61,843 bases of DNA from Gammaproteobacteria bacterium (lineage in GTDB: Bacteria; Pseudomonadota; Gammaproteobacteria; SZUA-229), in assembly GCA_016744065.1 (NCBI GenBank), contig JADGFA010000022.1:1-61843 (forward strand). Direction: 5' to 3'. Shown piece after piece: positions 36,639 through 46,814 of this stretch. The position numbers were made by a program, and so were the translations under genes. Position 1 is the stretch's first letter. Each line of letters starts with the position of its first letter. The notes under the pieces were generated by a model. It saw only the letters and a program-made list of their open reading frames with translations, was not told the DNA's origin and did not search any database.

Positions 36639-37622
36639 TCAGTTCCAGGTTTGATTTTGCCAAATTTGGTCTATCCGGGACTGAGCTGATTTAGTTAATT
36701 TTATATCAACTGGCACTGACCAGTGATTTAAAAGGGTAAACTGCATACATTTTATCGCATCTTTTTCAGTCATTAACACGGGAAGATCATCATTAAAATT
36801 CAGATCTGACTGTTTATAAATATAATGATCTTCAAAAGAATGGGGGATCACTTTTATATTATGTGCCTTTAACATTAAAAAAAACCTGTCTGGGTTTCCA
36901 ATTCCCGCAACAGCGTGTACCGTTTTACCTGAAAAGCTGTTGAGACTTAGCGAATTCGATTTTTCTAAACCAACAGACACACATTGAGTCGCCTGCATGG
37001 TAAATGCCATATCCTGCTCGGCTCCACCATTTAACAGAACCATATCGACCTGCTGAAGTCGCGACACACTTTCTCTTAAAGGACCTGATGGCAGGCAAAA
37101 ACCATTACCAAAACGTTTCTGTGCATCGACCACAGCTATTTCAATATCACGTTGCAACGCATAATGCTGTAAACCATCATCCGATAGGATAACGTCACAA
37201 TCAAACTTCTTAAGTAATAACTCTATATCCTGTTGCCGGTCTGGCCCGACAACTAATGGACATGCCGTATGTTGAAAAATTAACTGGGGTTCATCACCTA
37301 CTTTTTCTGCACTCGTTACCTCATTAACAACTTGAGGCCAGCTTTTGGCATTGCCACCATAACCACGACTAATTACACCCGGCTTTCTACCCTGCACCTG
37401 TAGTTGTTTTACCAGTTCGATAATAAGTGGTGTTTTTCCTGTACCGCCAACGGTTATATTACCAATAACAACCACGGGCAAAGGCGCTTTATACGATTTC
37501 AAAACACCCAGCCGATATAAATATTTTCTTATCAGACTAATCAGGCAAAAAAAACTCGCTAAAGGAAGTAATAATATTGATACAAAATTAATACTGCTCC
37601 AGTAATAATCCAGACGCTTCAT
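36639..37622 (-). CDS. lpxK: Tetraacyldisaccharide 4'-kinase
   Basis: Phosphorylates the 4' position of the lipid A disaccharide at the inner face of the cytoplasmic membrane. The Walker A motif is present in IGNITVGGTGKTPLI; DDGLQHYALQRDIEIAVVD and NGFCLPSGPLRE are family hallmarks. An N-terminal hydrophobic helix (about residues 10-28) fits the membrane anchor. The length of 327 aa is typical. It starts 13 nt after msbA, so synthesis and flipping of lipid A are coexpressed. Confidence 0.97.
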   Translation of the reverse strand: MKRLDYYWSSINFVSILLLPLASFFCLISLIRKYLYRLGVLKSYKAPLPVVVIGNITVGGTGKTPLIIELVKQLQVQGRKPGVISRGYGGNAKSWPQVVNEVTSAEKVGDEPQLIFQHTACPLVVGPDRQQDIELLLKKFDCDVILSDDGLQHYALQRDIEIAVVDAQKRFGNGFCLPSGPLRESVSRLQQVDMVLLNGGAEQDMAFTMQATQCVSVGLEKSNSLSLNSFSGKTVHAVAGIGNPDRFFLMLKAHNIKVIPHSFEDHYIYKQSDLNFNDDLPVLMTEKDAIKCMQFTLLNHWSVPVDIKLTKSAQSRIDQIWQNQTWN

Positions 37623-37635
37623 TATAAAGTGGCCT

Positions 37636-39429
37636 CTACTTTATACTATCTGAATTTTTTTCTGACTCAGAAAATTGAATGCGATGCAAAGCACTATATG
37701 CACCCTCTTTTTCTAACAGTTCCTTATGAGTACCTACTTCTACAATATGCCCCTTTTCCATCACTACAATTTTGTCTGCATTTTCAATCGTTGATAAACG
37801 ATGCGCAATAATCAATGTTGTACGATTTTTTGTTAATGTATCTAATGCGCTTTGAATGCTTCTTTCCGATTCTGTATCCAGTGCAGATGTTGCTTCATCC
37901 ATTATTAATACAGGTGCATTTTTAAACAGTGCTCGCGCTATAACCAGGCGCTGTCGTTGACCACCCGATAACAGCACACCTTTTTCACCCGTAAAAGATT
38001 GCATGCCATGCTCCTGCCTTTCTATAAACTCCATTGCATGGGCTGCAATTGCAGCTTCATTTAGCTTATTCCTGTCTACATTATCAAGACCATAGGTAAT
38101 ATTGTGTTCAATAGTGTCATTAAACAATACTATTTCCTGCCCAACATAAGCAATATGCTGACGTAAATTTGCTATTTTATAATCATCAAGTTCTATGCCA
38201 TCAAGTAATAATTTTCCACTGTAACCGTTGTAAAGACGTGGAATTAAATTAACAAGTGTTGACTTTCCACTACCTGACTGCCCGACAAATGCAATTGTTT
38301 CACCCGGCTTAATATGTAAATTAATATTATTTAATGCTGCTGTACTCTGGCTTCCTTCATATGAAAAATTCAAGTTTTCAAATATCAGTTCACCTTTGAT
38401 TTCATCTGCTACATGATTGCCATTATCGGATTCAGACTCAATATCTAAAAAAGAAAAAACACTCTCTGCCGCAGCCACACCTTTTTGTATTACCGCATTA
38501 ATATTACTTAGACGCTTTAAAGGTGCAAACAACATTGTTGCCGATGTAATAAAAGCAGTAAAAGTACCTGCGGTTAAATTACCTTTTCCACTTTCCTGAA
38601 TTGCCACATAAATAATACCCGCCAATGCAATAGCCACAATAATCTGTAAAATAGCTGTGCTTAATGATGTACTGACCATTAATTTCATATTTTGCTGGCG
38701 ATTCTGATTATTGTTTCTGTGAAATCGATTTAATTCATATTTTTGACCACCGAATATTTTTACAACTCGCTGCCCCTGCACTGACTCTTCTAATACATGA
38801 GTAATGGTTCCCATTGAGGATTGAATACGCTTTGAAATAATTCTAAATCGACGTGAAACCAGACTAACCAGTAATGCCATCACCGGGGCTAACACTAAAA
38901 ACACACCCGCCAGCATAGGGCTTATATAAAACATCCAGCCAATTAAGCTTATCAACATTAATGAGTCTTTAATTAAAATGGTAATAGCTGTAGTCGAGGC
39001 GGTTGCTAGCTGCTCAACATCATATATAAAACGTGAAATGGTTTCGCCAGTCGATGTATTATCATAATAATTATTGGGTAATAAGATTAACCGTTCAAAC
39101 ATTTGCGCCCTGAGTGTTTGAATTACTTTACGGCCAATCCAGGTCATACCATAATCTGAAGCAAAACCTGCAACGGCTCGAACCATAAACACTGCAAAGA
39201 AAGCAAAAGGTAACCAGCGAATAATATCTGGGTCTTTATTAATAAACCCACCATCCAGCATTGGCTCCATTAATGCTGCAAATATTGGCTGAGATACAGC
39301 CACTAGCACCATACTTACAACGGCAAAGGCAAATACGCCTTTGTTTTGAAAGGTATAAGACAGTAACCGACCATATGTTACTTTGACTTGAACGGGATCA
39401 ATTTCATCCGTATCGGACTTAACAGGCAT
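37636..39429 (-). CDS. msbA: Lipid A export ATP-binding/permease protein MsbA
   Basis: Half-transporter ABC flippase that moves lipid A-core across the inner membrane. It has six membrane helices in residues about 1-325, followed by the ATPase domain with Walker A GQSGSGKSTLVNL and signature LSGGQRQRLVIARALF, then Walker B PVLIMDEATSALD. The length of 597 aa is near the E. coli protein. It lies in the exbB-exbD-msbA-lpxK operon, which supports MsbA rather than another exporter. A second related transporter lies near 54 kb. Confidence 0.94.
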   Translation of the reverse strand: MPVKSDTDEIDPVQVKVTYGRLLSYTFQNKGVFAFAVVSMVLVAVSQPIFAALMEPMLDGGFINKDPDIIRWLPFAFFAVFMVRAVAGFASDYGMTWIGRKVIQTLRAQMFERLILLPNNYYDNTSTGETISRFIYDVEQLATASTTAITILIKDSLMLISLIGWMFYISPMLAGVFLVLAPVMALLVSLVSRRFRIISKRIQSSMGTITHVLEESVQGQRVVKIFGGQKYELNRFHRNNNQNRQQNMKLMVSTSLSTAILQIIVAIALAGIIYVAIQESGKGNLTAGTFTAFITSATMLFAPLKRLSNINAVIQKGVAAAESVFSFLDIESESDNGNHVADEIKGELIFENLNFSYEGSQSTAALNNINLHIKPGETIAFVGQSGSGKSTLVNLIPRLYNGYSGKLLLDGIELDDYKIANLRQHIAYVGQEIVLFNDTIEHNITYGLDNVDRNKLNEAAIAAHAMEFIERQEHGMQSFTGEKGVLLSGGQRQRLVIARALFKNAPVLIMDEATSALDTESERSIQSALDTLTKNRTTLIIAHRLSTIENADKIVVMEKGHIVEVGTHKELLEKEGAYSALHRIQFSESEKNSDSIK

Positions 39430-39432
39430 AGA

Positions 39433-39855
39433 CTATTTCGATCCACTCATTTCAAGCGTTGAAATAGACAGGTGTGTTAAACCAAGTTGGGAAGCTGCAT
39501 CCATCGCTCTTACTACAGCCTGATGAGGTGTTTTTGCATCTGCACGTAATACTATGGGTATTTTTTTATTGTCTCCAGCTATTTTACGCAAAGCGAGTTT
39601 TAAGGTCTTTAATTGAGTGTTCACCAACTGGCGTTCATTAATGTAATAACGGCCTTTCACATCAATACCAATAACAATTTTTTTATCTATCTGCTGTGTT
39701 GCCTGAGGTGAAGCTTCGGGCAAATCTATTTTTAACTTTGATGTTTTTTCAAATGTCGTAGACACCATAAAAAAGATCAGTAATAAAAACACCACATCAA
39801 TGAGTGGTGTTAAATTTAGATCAATGTCTTCTCGGCGTTCGGGTTTAAGGTTCAA
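39433..39855 (-). CDS. exbD: ExbD/TolR family biopolymer transport protein
   Basis: One-helix inner-membrane subunit that works with ExbB as a proton channel energising an outer-membrane process. The N-terminus has INLTPLIDVVFLLLIFFMV (with the conserved Asp in the helix). The rest is periplasmic and beta-alpha. The length of 140 aa is standard. It overlaps exbB by 4 nt. No tonB is adjacent, and it lies directly ahead of msbA, so the client may be lipid A/envelope transport rather than siderophore uptake. Confidence 0.92.
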   Translation of the reverse strand: MNLKPERREDIDLNLTPLIDVVFLLLIFFMVSTTFEKTSKLKIDLPEASPQATQQIDKKIVIGIDVKGRYYINERQLVNTQLKTLKLALRKIAGDNKKIPIVLRADAKTPHQAVVRAMDAASQLGLTHLSISTLEMSGSK

Positions 39856-40508
39856 GCGGCTTTCCCCGTTCCTTTTTTATCATGACTAACAGAAGAAACA
39901 TTACGATTATTATGCAGTACATCCACCATTTTTATGGCTTCTTCTTCCATTTTCACAACCAGCTCATCAATTCTACCTCGAAAATAACGATAAAATATAA
40001 GCGCAATAATCGCCACCGTTAAGCCTGCTGCTGTAGTTACCAGAGCCTGTGAAATGCCACCTGCAAGTGGTGCTGCATTACTTACACCACCTGAACTGGT
40101 GATTGCAGTAAACACCTTGATCATACCAACAACAGTACCCAGTAACCCTAATAAAGGCGATATGGAGGCGATAGTCCCCAGGGTATTTAAAAAGCGCTCC
40201 ATCTCATGCACGACCTGGCGCCCGGCCTCTTCTATTGATTCTTTAATGCGCTCTCGCTCAAGGTGACGGTTATTCAAACCCGTCGCCAGTATTTTACCCA
40301 GTGCGGATCGCTTGCTTATTTCTTCAATTTTAGAACGCTCTAACTGCCCCTCTTTAATCCAGTGCCAGATAGTAGCCACTAGATGATCGGGAATAACTTT
40401 TTTCTTCTGTAGCGCCCAGAAACGCTCAAGAATAATTGCAAAGGCAATAATTGAACCTGCAATGATAGGAAACATTAACCAGCCACCGGCTTTGACCATT
40501 TCAAACAC
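39852..40508 (-). CDS. exbB: MotA/TolQ/ExbB proton channel family protein
   Basis: Three-helix inner-membrane proton-channel subunit, partner of the following ExbD. It has an N-terminal helix (about residues 10-30). The conserved GTIASISPLLGLLGTVVGMIKVF forms the second, and the third runs AAPLAGGISQALVTTAAGLTVAIIALIFYR. The length of 218 aa is normal for the family. It is the first gene of the exbB-exbD-msbA-lpxK run and is separated from comEC by a 48-nt gap. Confidence 0.92.
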   Translation of the reverse strand: MFEMVKAGGWLMFPIIAGSIIAFAIILERFWALQKKKVIPDHLVATIWHWIKEGQLERSKIEEISKRSALGKILATGLNNRHLERERIKESIEEAGRQVVHEMERFLNTLGTIASISPLLGLLGTVVGMIKVFTAITSSGGVSNAAPLAGGISQALVTTAAGLTVAIIALIFYRYFRGRIDELVVKMEEEAIKMVDVLHNNRNVSSVSHDKKGTGKAA

Positions 40509-40556
40509 GTATACTGCCTCATTTGGGTATCATTATAATGAGCACATAATACGTTA

Positions 40557-42989
40557 TCACAGACGATGATTCCAATAGTGTGTACTAACTTTTCGTTGTA
40601 GTCGAACATCCTTAACCACACTGCCTGAAGTTACCGGTAACTTTATCTGAATCATTCCACTCTTTGCTGTATTTAATATTCGGCTACCCTGGCGCTGATA
40701 ACGCGCCAGTACTTTAGTTGTTGGGTGGCCAAAACGATTCTTATAACCTGCAGAGACAATGGCCAACTGCGGATCAACCTTATCAAGCCAGGCCTGAGTT
40801 GACGATGTGTTACTCCCATGGTGAGGCACAATCAGGATATCTGATTTTAGTTTCTCAGTAGCAGACCTGAGCATTCTAAGCTCAACTTTACTTTCTATAT
40901 CGCCCGACAGAAGCAGACTGTAGTGATTATTCCATATTTTAAGCACACAACTCCGATTATTACGCTTTTTATAACCCTGATCCGGGTGTAACACCTCAAA
41001 ATAGACCCCATCCCATAGCCACCTCTGCCCCGACTCACAAGCTTTATCACCCCTGCCCACACGTACCTTCTTCTCGATAATTTCAGACTCAGCTAAAAGC
41101 TGCTGAACATCCAGCATTTGCAACACTGAATCAGCCCCTCCAGCATGATCGTTATCACCATGACTCAGCATCAGCAAATCAAGCACCTGAATACCTGTAT
41201 AATTTAAGTAAGGCACAACAACCCGTTGCCCCATATCAAAACGTTCACTAAATTTAGCCCCGGTATCGTACAACAATGATTTATTTTTAGTTTGTACCAG
41301 CACCGACAACCCCTGACCCACATCCAGCACACTAAGCCAGAACGCACCCTTCTCAGGTCTGGGAGGCTGATAAAGCAGCATAGGTAATAATAAAATAAAC
41401 CCCGAATAACGTAGCGGAAAGCCCCTGGGCATTAATAACAGAACAACACCCAGAAGCGCTATAGCACTCTGTAACAAAGGTACTGAAGAATGCGATAAAC
41501 TGGATAGTGGTAACTCGGCAAACCACTCTAATACAACCCAGACCAGTGAAAACAGCTCACTAACCTGAGTAAATAACCAGATACTTAAACCAATTGAAAA
41601 AACACTCACAAAACTGGCCAACAGAACCAGTGGCACAATAATTAAACCAACCACAGGTATCGCTAACATATTAACCAGTGGCGAGACTAATGACCCCTGT
41701 TGAAACAATAATAAACTCAAAGGCAACATTGCAGACGCAATTAACCATTGAATTCTTACACCCTGCAACCAGGCTTTTATTTTAAACTGCTGATTAACGA
41801 CCCGTGCACCTGAAACGACAGTAATAATTAATACCGCCAGAAATGACAACCAAAAGCCCACAGATAAAACAGAAACCGGGTTAATCATTAATACCGCAAT
41901 CAGTGCCAGGGATAAGGTGTTCATACTAAATGCAGGACGTTTTATCAGTATGGCTAACATCATCACCAGTAACATAATAAAAGCACGTTGTGTTGGTATA
42001 GTGAAGCCGGCAAGCAAAGCATAAAATCCCGCTACAGCTAACCCTGCTAATGCCGCCACCTGAGGAGCACTGCTGTATTTACAGATAATAGCCGGGGCAA
42101 GCCGACGTACCATAAAAAACACCAGACCGGCAACCAGGCCTATATGTAAACCGGAAATAGCCATTAAATGACTCGTACCTGTTTGCCTTAGAACCTGCCA
42201 TTGCCTGTTATCTATTGCCGATTTATGACCAATTGTTAATGCCTGTAATAGCCCCTGATATGCTGGATCAGGTAAGCCTGACAAGATGTGTAACAAATTT
42301 TCTCTTATTAAGTTGACCCCTTTATCAACTTTCCCCAGGCGCTGATTTTCTGTGCTTTTTCTAACATATCCGGTGGCATGTATGGCCTGTTGATACAGCC
42401 ATTTTTCATAGTCAAAACCACCTGGATTTTGCACCCCATGTGGTGGCTTTAACCTCACCATTAAACGCCAGTGCTGGCCACTGTGAATTTCACCTTTATT
42501 GTAATACCAGCTCAGCCGAAGACGGGAAGGCATTGACGACTTTAAAAGTACACTATATCTGTTATTTACAGGGTCATTTTTCTGCTTACCACTATGGTTA
42601 TTTACCGAAATATACTGTGTTACATCAAAATTAAAGCGCACTGATTTGTCACTATAATCAGGCAATCCTGTTACCACGCCTTCAAGCACAATATTCTGCC
42701 CGGTTAACGCTGCGGGTAACTGCTGATGTAAATAGACCTGAGCAAATAATAATGCCCATAAAAAACCAGATAATAACGCGAATACATCTCGATAATGAGG
42801 CAGGCGATAGAATAGCCACAGACACAGAGGCAAAAACATAAGTATTTCAGAGCTGGTCCAGAGCGGACCTTTAAGCGCAGGCTGCAATTGTAAAAAACAG
42901 ACACCCGCCAACAACGAGAGTGCAATCACGGGCAGAGGGGTTGCTGTTGTAATCATCCTTGAATCAGACACAAGTAAAATCCTTATCAT
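40557..42989 (-). CDS. comEC: ComEC/Rec2 family DNA internalisation protein
   Basis: Inner-membrane protein that carries transforming single-stranded DNA into the cytoplasm. The N-terminal DUF4131 region with OB-like domain is followed by the competence channel domain (GTSHLMAISGLHIGLVAGL, then PTQRAFIMLLVMML). The C-terminal metallo-beta-lactamase-like domain has LSHGDNDHAGG and VPHHGSNTSS. The length of 810 aa is typical. The first Met is used here; a second Met at residue 12 is possible. It indicates natural transformation potential, though pilus genes are not in this window. Confidence 0.93.
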   Translation of the reverse strand: MIRILLVSDSRMITTATPLPVIALSLLAGVCFLQLQPALKGPLWTSSEILMFLPLCLWLFYRLPHYRDVFALLSGFLWALLFAQVYLHQQLPAALTGQNIVLEGVVTGLPDYSDKSVRFNFDVTQYISVNNHSGKQKNDPVNNRYSVLLKSSMPSRLRLSWYYNKGEIHSGQHWRLMVRLKPPHGVQNPGGFDYEKWLYQQAIHATGYVRKSTENQRLGKVDKGVNLIRENLLHILSGLPDPAYQGLLQALTIGHKSAIDNRQWQVLRQTGTSHLMAISGLHIGLVAGLVFFMVRRLAPAIICKYSSAPQVAALAGLAVAGFYALLAGFTIPTQRAFIMLLVMMLAILIKRPAFSMNTLSLALIAVLMINPVSVLSVGFWLSFLAVLIITVVSGARVVNQQFKIKAWLQGVRIQWLIASAMLPLSLLLFQQGSLVSPLVNMLAIPVVGLIIVPLVLLASFVSVFSIGLSIWLFTQVSELFSLVWVVLEWFAELPLSSLSHSSVPLLQSAIALLGVVLLLMPRGFPLRYSGFILLLPMLLYQPPRPEKGAFWLSVLDVGQGLSVLVQTKNKSLLYDTGAKFSERFDMGQRVVVPYLNYTGIQVLDLLMLSHGDNDHAGGADSVLQMLDVQQLLAESEIIEKKVRVGRGDKACESGQRWLWDGVYFEVLHPDQGYKKRNNRSCVLKIWNNHYSLLLSGDIESKVELRMLRSATEKLKSDILIVPHHGSNTSSTQAWLDKVDPQLAIVSAGYKNRFGHPTTKVLARYQRQGSRILNTAKSGMIQIKLPVTSGSVVKDVRLQRKVSTHYWNHRL

Positions 42990-43074
42990 TTGTTCTGTCT
43001 GTTATAATTTATACTTTATATACTAACTTGCCAAGTCACTTTAATGAGCAATTAAGTCTGGCAAAACGAATCAT

Positions 43075-43160
43075 GTCATCCTGAACCTGACCGAGGAGTC
43101 TGATGTCACACTACTTGTGCTGCTTCACAACTCAATTCTTTCAGTTACGCTCAGGATAAC
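43075..43160. repeat. Small inverted-repeat element in the comEC upstream gap
   Basis: The ends gtcatcctgaacctgac (43075-43091) and cagttacgctcaggataac (43142-43160) are imperfect inverted copies; the right end, read on the minus strand, gives GTTATCCTGAGCGTAAC. That sequence shares GTTATCCTGAGC with 55541-55552. It looks like an 86-nt non-coding dispersed repeat. There is no transposase. Two partial neighbours in the window support, but do not prove, a family. Confidence 0.5.
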
Positions 43161-43214
43161 TCGTAATTTATTAAAAAACATATTGTACAAAGTGCTAAAA
43201 CAATACATATAACT

Positions 43215-43751
43215 ATGCCAAAAAAATTTTTACGTAAATGCCTGCCAGATCCACATAAAATAACCCAGTCTAAATCTCTGCGTATTTTCGGCACACTGTT
43301 GCACGAACCGAACTTATGGCATATGAACCGCAAATCAGTTTCCATGGCCTTTATGGTTGGTCTGTTTTTTATGTGGGTTCCCCTGCCTTCTCAAATGATA
43401 CTTGCAGCCGGCGCTGCCATCTTATTACGCTGTAACCTGCCCATATCTATTGCACTGGTATGGATTACAAACCCCATAACCATGCCACCTATGTTTTACG
43501 CCGCCTATATGCTGGGTAACTGGATGCTCGGGTTACCCCCTAACAATATTGAATTTGAAGCTTCTTTCGACTGGATTGCCCAGCAAATGGAAGCAATCTG
43601 GCAACCTTTTTTACTTGGCTGCTTTATATTAGGCACAGGCAGTGCCATCATCGGCTTTACAGGTATACGCCTGTTATGGCGATTACATATCATTAGTTAT
43701 TTAAAAAATAAAAAAAGTCGTTTCCTGAACAAACATAATAAACGGGAATAA
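43215..43751 (+). CDS. DUF2062 membrane protein
   Basis: A 178-aa membrane protein of the DUF2062 family. After a soluble start (MPKKFLRKCLPDPHKITQSK), it has the conserved RKSVSMAFMVGLFFMWVPLPSQMILAA helix. The motif WITNPITMPPMFYAAYMLGNWMLG follows, with the Asn-Pro that characterises the family, and a last helix ends near 165. The function is unknown. The gene is 3 nt before nudJ, in a plus-strand run that continues to mnmA and hflD. Confidence 0.85.
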   Translation: MPKKFLRKCLPDPHKITQSKSLRIFGTLLHEPNLWHMNRKSVSMAFMVGLFFMWVPLPSQMILAAGAAILLRCNLPISIALVWITNPITMPPMFYAAYMLGNWMLGLPPNNIEFEASFDWIAQQMEAIWQPFLLGCFILGTGSAIIGFTGIRLLWRLHIISYLKNKKSRFLNKHNKRE

Positions 43752-43754
43752 TAT

Positions 43755-44204
43755 ATGAGCGATATCTGGAAACCCCATGCAACTGTCGCTGCTATTATTG
43801 AACGAGACAATCGTTTCTTAATGGTAGAAGAAATATCGGGTAATCAAAACGTCTATAATCAGCCAGCCGGTCATCTTGATCCAGATGAAAGCTTAATTGA
43901 AGCCGCTATACGAGAAACACAGGAAGAAACGGCCTGGCAGTTTACACCTGAATATATCAGTGGAATTTATCGCTGGGATCAAAGCAGCACTAACCGGTGT
44001 TTTTTACGTGTCGCTTTTGTCGGTAGCTGCGATAACCATGATAAAGAACAGCCTCTGGATGATGGCATAATCAGAGCTTTGTGGTTAACACGCGACGAAC
44101 TAATTGCTCAGACAGATAAACTACGCAGCCCTATGGTTTTACGTTGCATTGATGATTACCTGGAGGGCAAAAAATACCCTCTGGATTTACTTACAGATAT
44201 TTAA
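43755..44204 (+). CDS. nudJ: NUDIX phosphohydrolase, NudJ-like
   Basis: Hydrolase of nucleotide or thiamine diphosphates. The Nudix box is intact: GHLDPDESLIEAAIRETQEETAW (Gx5Ex7REUxEExGU pattern with Trp in place of the last glycine). The start WKPHATVAAIIERDNRFLMVEE matches NudJ. The length of 149 aa is normal. E. coli nudJ likewise precedes mnmA and hflD, which strengthens the call. The true substrate is not determinable here. Confidence 0.88.
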   Translation: MSDIWKPHATVAAIIERDNRFLMVEEISGNQNVYNQPAGHLDPDESLIEAAIRETQEETAWQFTPEYISGIYRWDQSSTNRCFLRVAFVGSCDNHDKEQPLDDGIIRALWLTRDELIAQTDKLRSPMVLRCIDDYLEGKKYPLDLLTDI

Positions 44205-44206
44205 TA

Positions 44207-44815
44207 ATGCGATTACAATTTTTACGTACTCTCGGCCTTATTTTTTTAATACTATTTATCCTTAGTAATAAAAGCTATGCAGGGCCATTGATAAAACTTT
44301 GCCTTAATAATGACTGTAAGAAACGACATAACGTTGAAATAAGCGATGCATGCTGGTCCGAGGTAAAAGAAATTTTTGCACCACCTTTTCCAACAGATAA
44401 GGACGAACAGGACAATATCGTCAATGCTATCGCTTTAATAGAATCAGATATTTATAGCTCAGTTTCAAAACAAAACCCACAGGGTAGTAGCGCAAGTGAT
44501 TTATACACGGCTAACAGCACTAAAAACAATTACAGAAACATAAAAAAATACTTAGGTGTATTACTCGACAACTATCTTGTTAAACGTCATTACTTACGTA
44601 AAATTATTACTCAAAGTAACTGGGCTGGCATAGAAAACAGCACGCTATTATTACAGTCATTAACCGATTCAAAACTTTATACACTGGAAGCAAATAATAG
44701 TGAATTAGGTGCTTCAGCTATAATACGACCTTATAGCACCTCACCCTTAAACACTAACAATAAAAAAACCACAGGCAATGACAATAGCTCCCAGGAAAAT
44801 AATGACTTCGAATAA
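44207..44815 (+). CDS. Secreted protein of unknown function
   Basis: A 202-aa product with an N-terminal signal peptide or anchor ([19 protein letters not shown], cleavage near residue 25). The mature part has a short cysteine-bearing start ([23 protein letters not shown]) and then a helical region ([14 protein letters not shown]). The tail is rich in Asn, Thr and Ser and looks disordered. The helical region has [20 protein letters not shown], which may suit a transglycosylase-like or lipocalin partner, but I cannot place it. It starts 2 nt after nudJ and overlaps mnmA. Confidence 0.6.
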   Translation: MRLQFLRTLGLIFLILFILSNKSYAGPLIKLCLNNDCKKRHNVEISDACWSEVKEIFAPPFPTDKDEQDNIVNAIALIESDIYSSVSKQNPQGSSASDLYTANSTKNNYRNIKKYLGVLLDNYLVKRHYLRKIITQSNWAGIENSTLLLQSLTDSKLYTLEANNSELGASAIIRPYSTSPLNTNNKKTTGNDNSSQENNDFE

Positions 44816-45908
44816 AACACCAACAAATACACAACGGGTTATTATTGGTATGTCTGGTGGTGTTGACTCTTCTGTTGCCGCCCAATGTCTTATCGAGCAG
44901 GGCTACCAGGTTGAAGGCCTGTTTATGAAAAACTGGGAACAGGATGATGACGGCGACTATTGCCCAGCAGCCGATGATTTAAAAGATGCACAACAGGTTT
45001 GTAACAAACTGGGTATTAAATTACATAGCGTAAATTTTTCTGACCAGTACTGGGATCGAGTATTTGAAAATTTTCTTGATGAATACAGTGCAGGTCGCAC
45101 GCCAAACCCGGACATTTTATGCAATAAAGAAATTAAGTTTAAAGCTTTTTTAGATTATGCGCTCCAGTTAGGCGCCAACTACATTGCCACTGGGCATTAT
45201 GTACAACGTAAAAAAACCGCAGATACATATCAACTACTAAAAGGTCTCGATGCTAATAAAGACCAGAGTTATTTTTTATATACCCTTAATCAGAAACAGT
45301 TAAAACACAGCCTGTTTCCCATAGGTAATATTGAAAAACCAGAAGTACGAAAAATAGCTGAAAAATCAGGTTTCATCACCCACAATAAAAAAGATAGCAC
45401 AGGCATCTGCTTTATAGGCGAGCGAAAATTTAAAGATTTTTTACAGCGCTTTATTCCTGCTCAACCGGGAAAAATCAAAACACTGGAAGGACAGGTCGTC
45501 GGCAAACACCATGGTCTGATGTACTATACACTAGGGCAACGAAAAGGACTGGGCATAGGCGGCGTAAAAGACGCAACGGAAGAACCCTGGTTCAGTGTTA
45601 AAAAAGATCTTAAAGAAAATATATTATATGTCGCCCAGGGCGATGACTCAGCCTTATACCACACCCACTTAAGCGCATCACAACTGTGCTGGGTAAGTGA
45701 TGAAACGCCGGAACTCCCCTTCTCCTGTAAAGCTAAAATTCGTTATAGGCAGGCTGATCAGAGCTGCATTATTCAAAGCAGTGAAAACGGGGCAATTACA
45801 GTCAGTTTTGATCATGCTCAACGCGCCATCACCCCGGGACAGTCCATTGTTTTTTATCAGGGTAATATTTGCCTGGGCGGTGGCATTATCGATACTATGT
45901 ATAATTAA
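44802..45908 (+). CDS. mnmA: tRNA-specific 2-thiouridylase MnmA
   Basis: Puts sulfur on U34 of tRNA Lys, Glu and Gln. It has the P-loop [15 protein letters not shown] and [15 protein letters not shown], with the first catalytic Cys. The second Cys is in [17 protein letters not shown]. The length from this start is 368 aa. I chose the ATG 24 nt inside the longer frame because AGGA lies 5 nt upstream and the extra residues are not conserved. It overlaps the preceding gene by 14 nt. Confidence 0.96.
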   Translation: MTSNKTPTNTQRVIIGMSGGVDSSVAAQCLIEQGYQVEGLFMKNWEQDDDGDYCPAADDLKDAQQVCNKLGIKLHSVNFSDQYWDRVFENFLDEYSAGRTPNPDILCNKEIKFKAFLDYALQLGANYIATGHYVQRKKTADTYQLLKGLDANKDQSYFLYTLNQKQLKHSLFPIGNIEKPEVRKIAEKSGFITHNKKDSTGICFIGERKFKDFLQRFIPAQPGKIKTLEGQVVGKHHGLMYYTLGQRKGLGIGGVKDATEEPWFSVKKDLKENILYVAQGDDSALYHTHLSASQLCWVSDETPELPFSCKAKIRYRQADQSCIIQSSENGAITVSFDHAQRAITPGQSIVFYQGNICLGGGIIDTMYN

Positions 45909-46074
45909 AAAATCATACCAGATGTAGCCAGAGATTCTGGCCTCATGCTTATGCATAGCGTTTGGCGCACTTAATTCATCTGTTCATTCAAATAAATTGC
46001 CTATGTCTGTTACAATTACGACTAAAATTTAATCTTTTAATAAAAACACAACGACCCAATAATAATTAAAATTT

Positions 46075-46692
46075 ATGGAATACACCCAAAAAGACCGTAC
46101 ACTTGCACTCGCCGGCATTTATCAGGCTGTTGTTCTTGTTAAAGAAATTGCAAACACAGGTAATATGTCAGATGCGCAACTGGCATCAACTCTGGAAACC
46201 CTGTTTCGCTTTGACACAAACAATGTAATGGATGTTTATGGAGACACATCCAGCATAAAAAAAGGCTTAACAGCGTTGCATGATCAGTTGTCTGGCAAGC
46301 AAATAAAAGATGATATGGATATTACCCGTTATGTTATTCAACTGCTTCATCTTGAAAAAATACTAAAAAAATCACCCGAGATGATGGATAAACTAGGGCA
46401 TGAGCTTGAAAACACACGCAGTAAAATTGACTATTTTCATATTAGCCATGAAAACATAGTGGCAAGCCTGGCTGATATTTACCAACAACATATTAGTCCC
46501 ATTGGGCCTAAAATAATGATTCAGGGTGAACAGGCATATTTATCACAGACAAAAAACGCCAATAAAGTTCGCGCTTTATTATTTGCCGGCATTCGTTCCG
46601 CTGTACTCTGGCGTCAATGTGGTGGTAATCGTTGGCAGCTACTACTTGCAAGAAAAAAATACATTGATAGCGCAGAAACACTTTTAAAATAA
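46075..46692 (+). CDS. hflD: High-frequency lysogenization protein HflD homologue
   Basis: Cytoplasmic, membrane-associated protein known in E. coli for binding the lambda CII protein and repressing its action. The start KDRTLALAGIYQAVVLVKEIA is diagnostic; DMDITRYVIQLLHLEKIL and FAGIRSAVLWRQCGGNRWQLL complete the pattern. The length of 205 aa is normal. It follows mnmA, as in other gammaproteobacteria, but the usual next gene, purB, is missing and the next gene lies on the opposite strand. Confidence 0.92.
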   Translation: MEYTQKDRTLALAGIYQAVVLVKEIANTGNMSDAQLASTLETLFRFDTNNVMDVYGDTSSIKKGLTALHDQLSGKQIKDDMDITRYVIQLLHLEKILKKSPEMMDKLGHELENTRSKIDYFHISHENIVASLADIYQQHISPIGPKIMIQGEQAYLSQTKNANKVRALLFAGIRSAVLWRQCGGNRWQLLLARKKYIDSAETLLK

Positions 46693-46814
46693 CCGTGAAA
46701 GAAGCTGTCTCATAAAGTATTTTAACTATTTTATTGAGCTGACCGATACTGTTACTCAAGTATCAGCACAGCCGATCAAAACTCAAGTTAATAACTTAAC
46801 TCTTTACGCGTAAA

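Noticed and set aside
43075..43160. Insertion sequence
   Set aside because: There is no transposase ORF and the element is only 86 nt.
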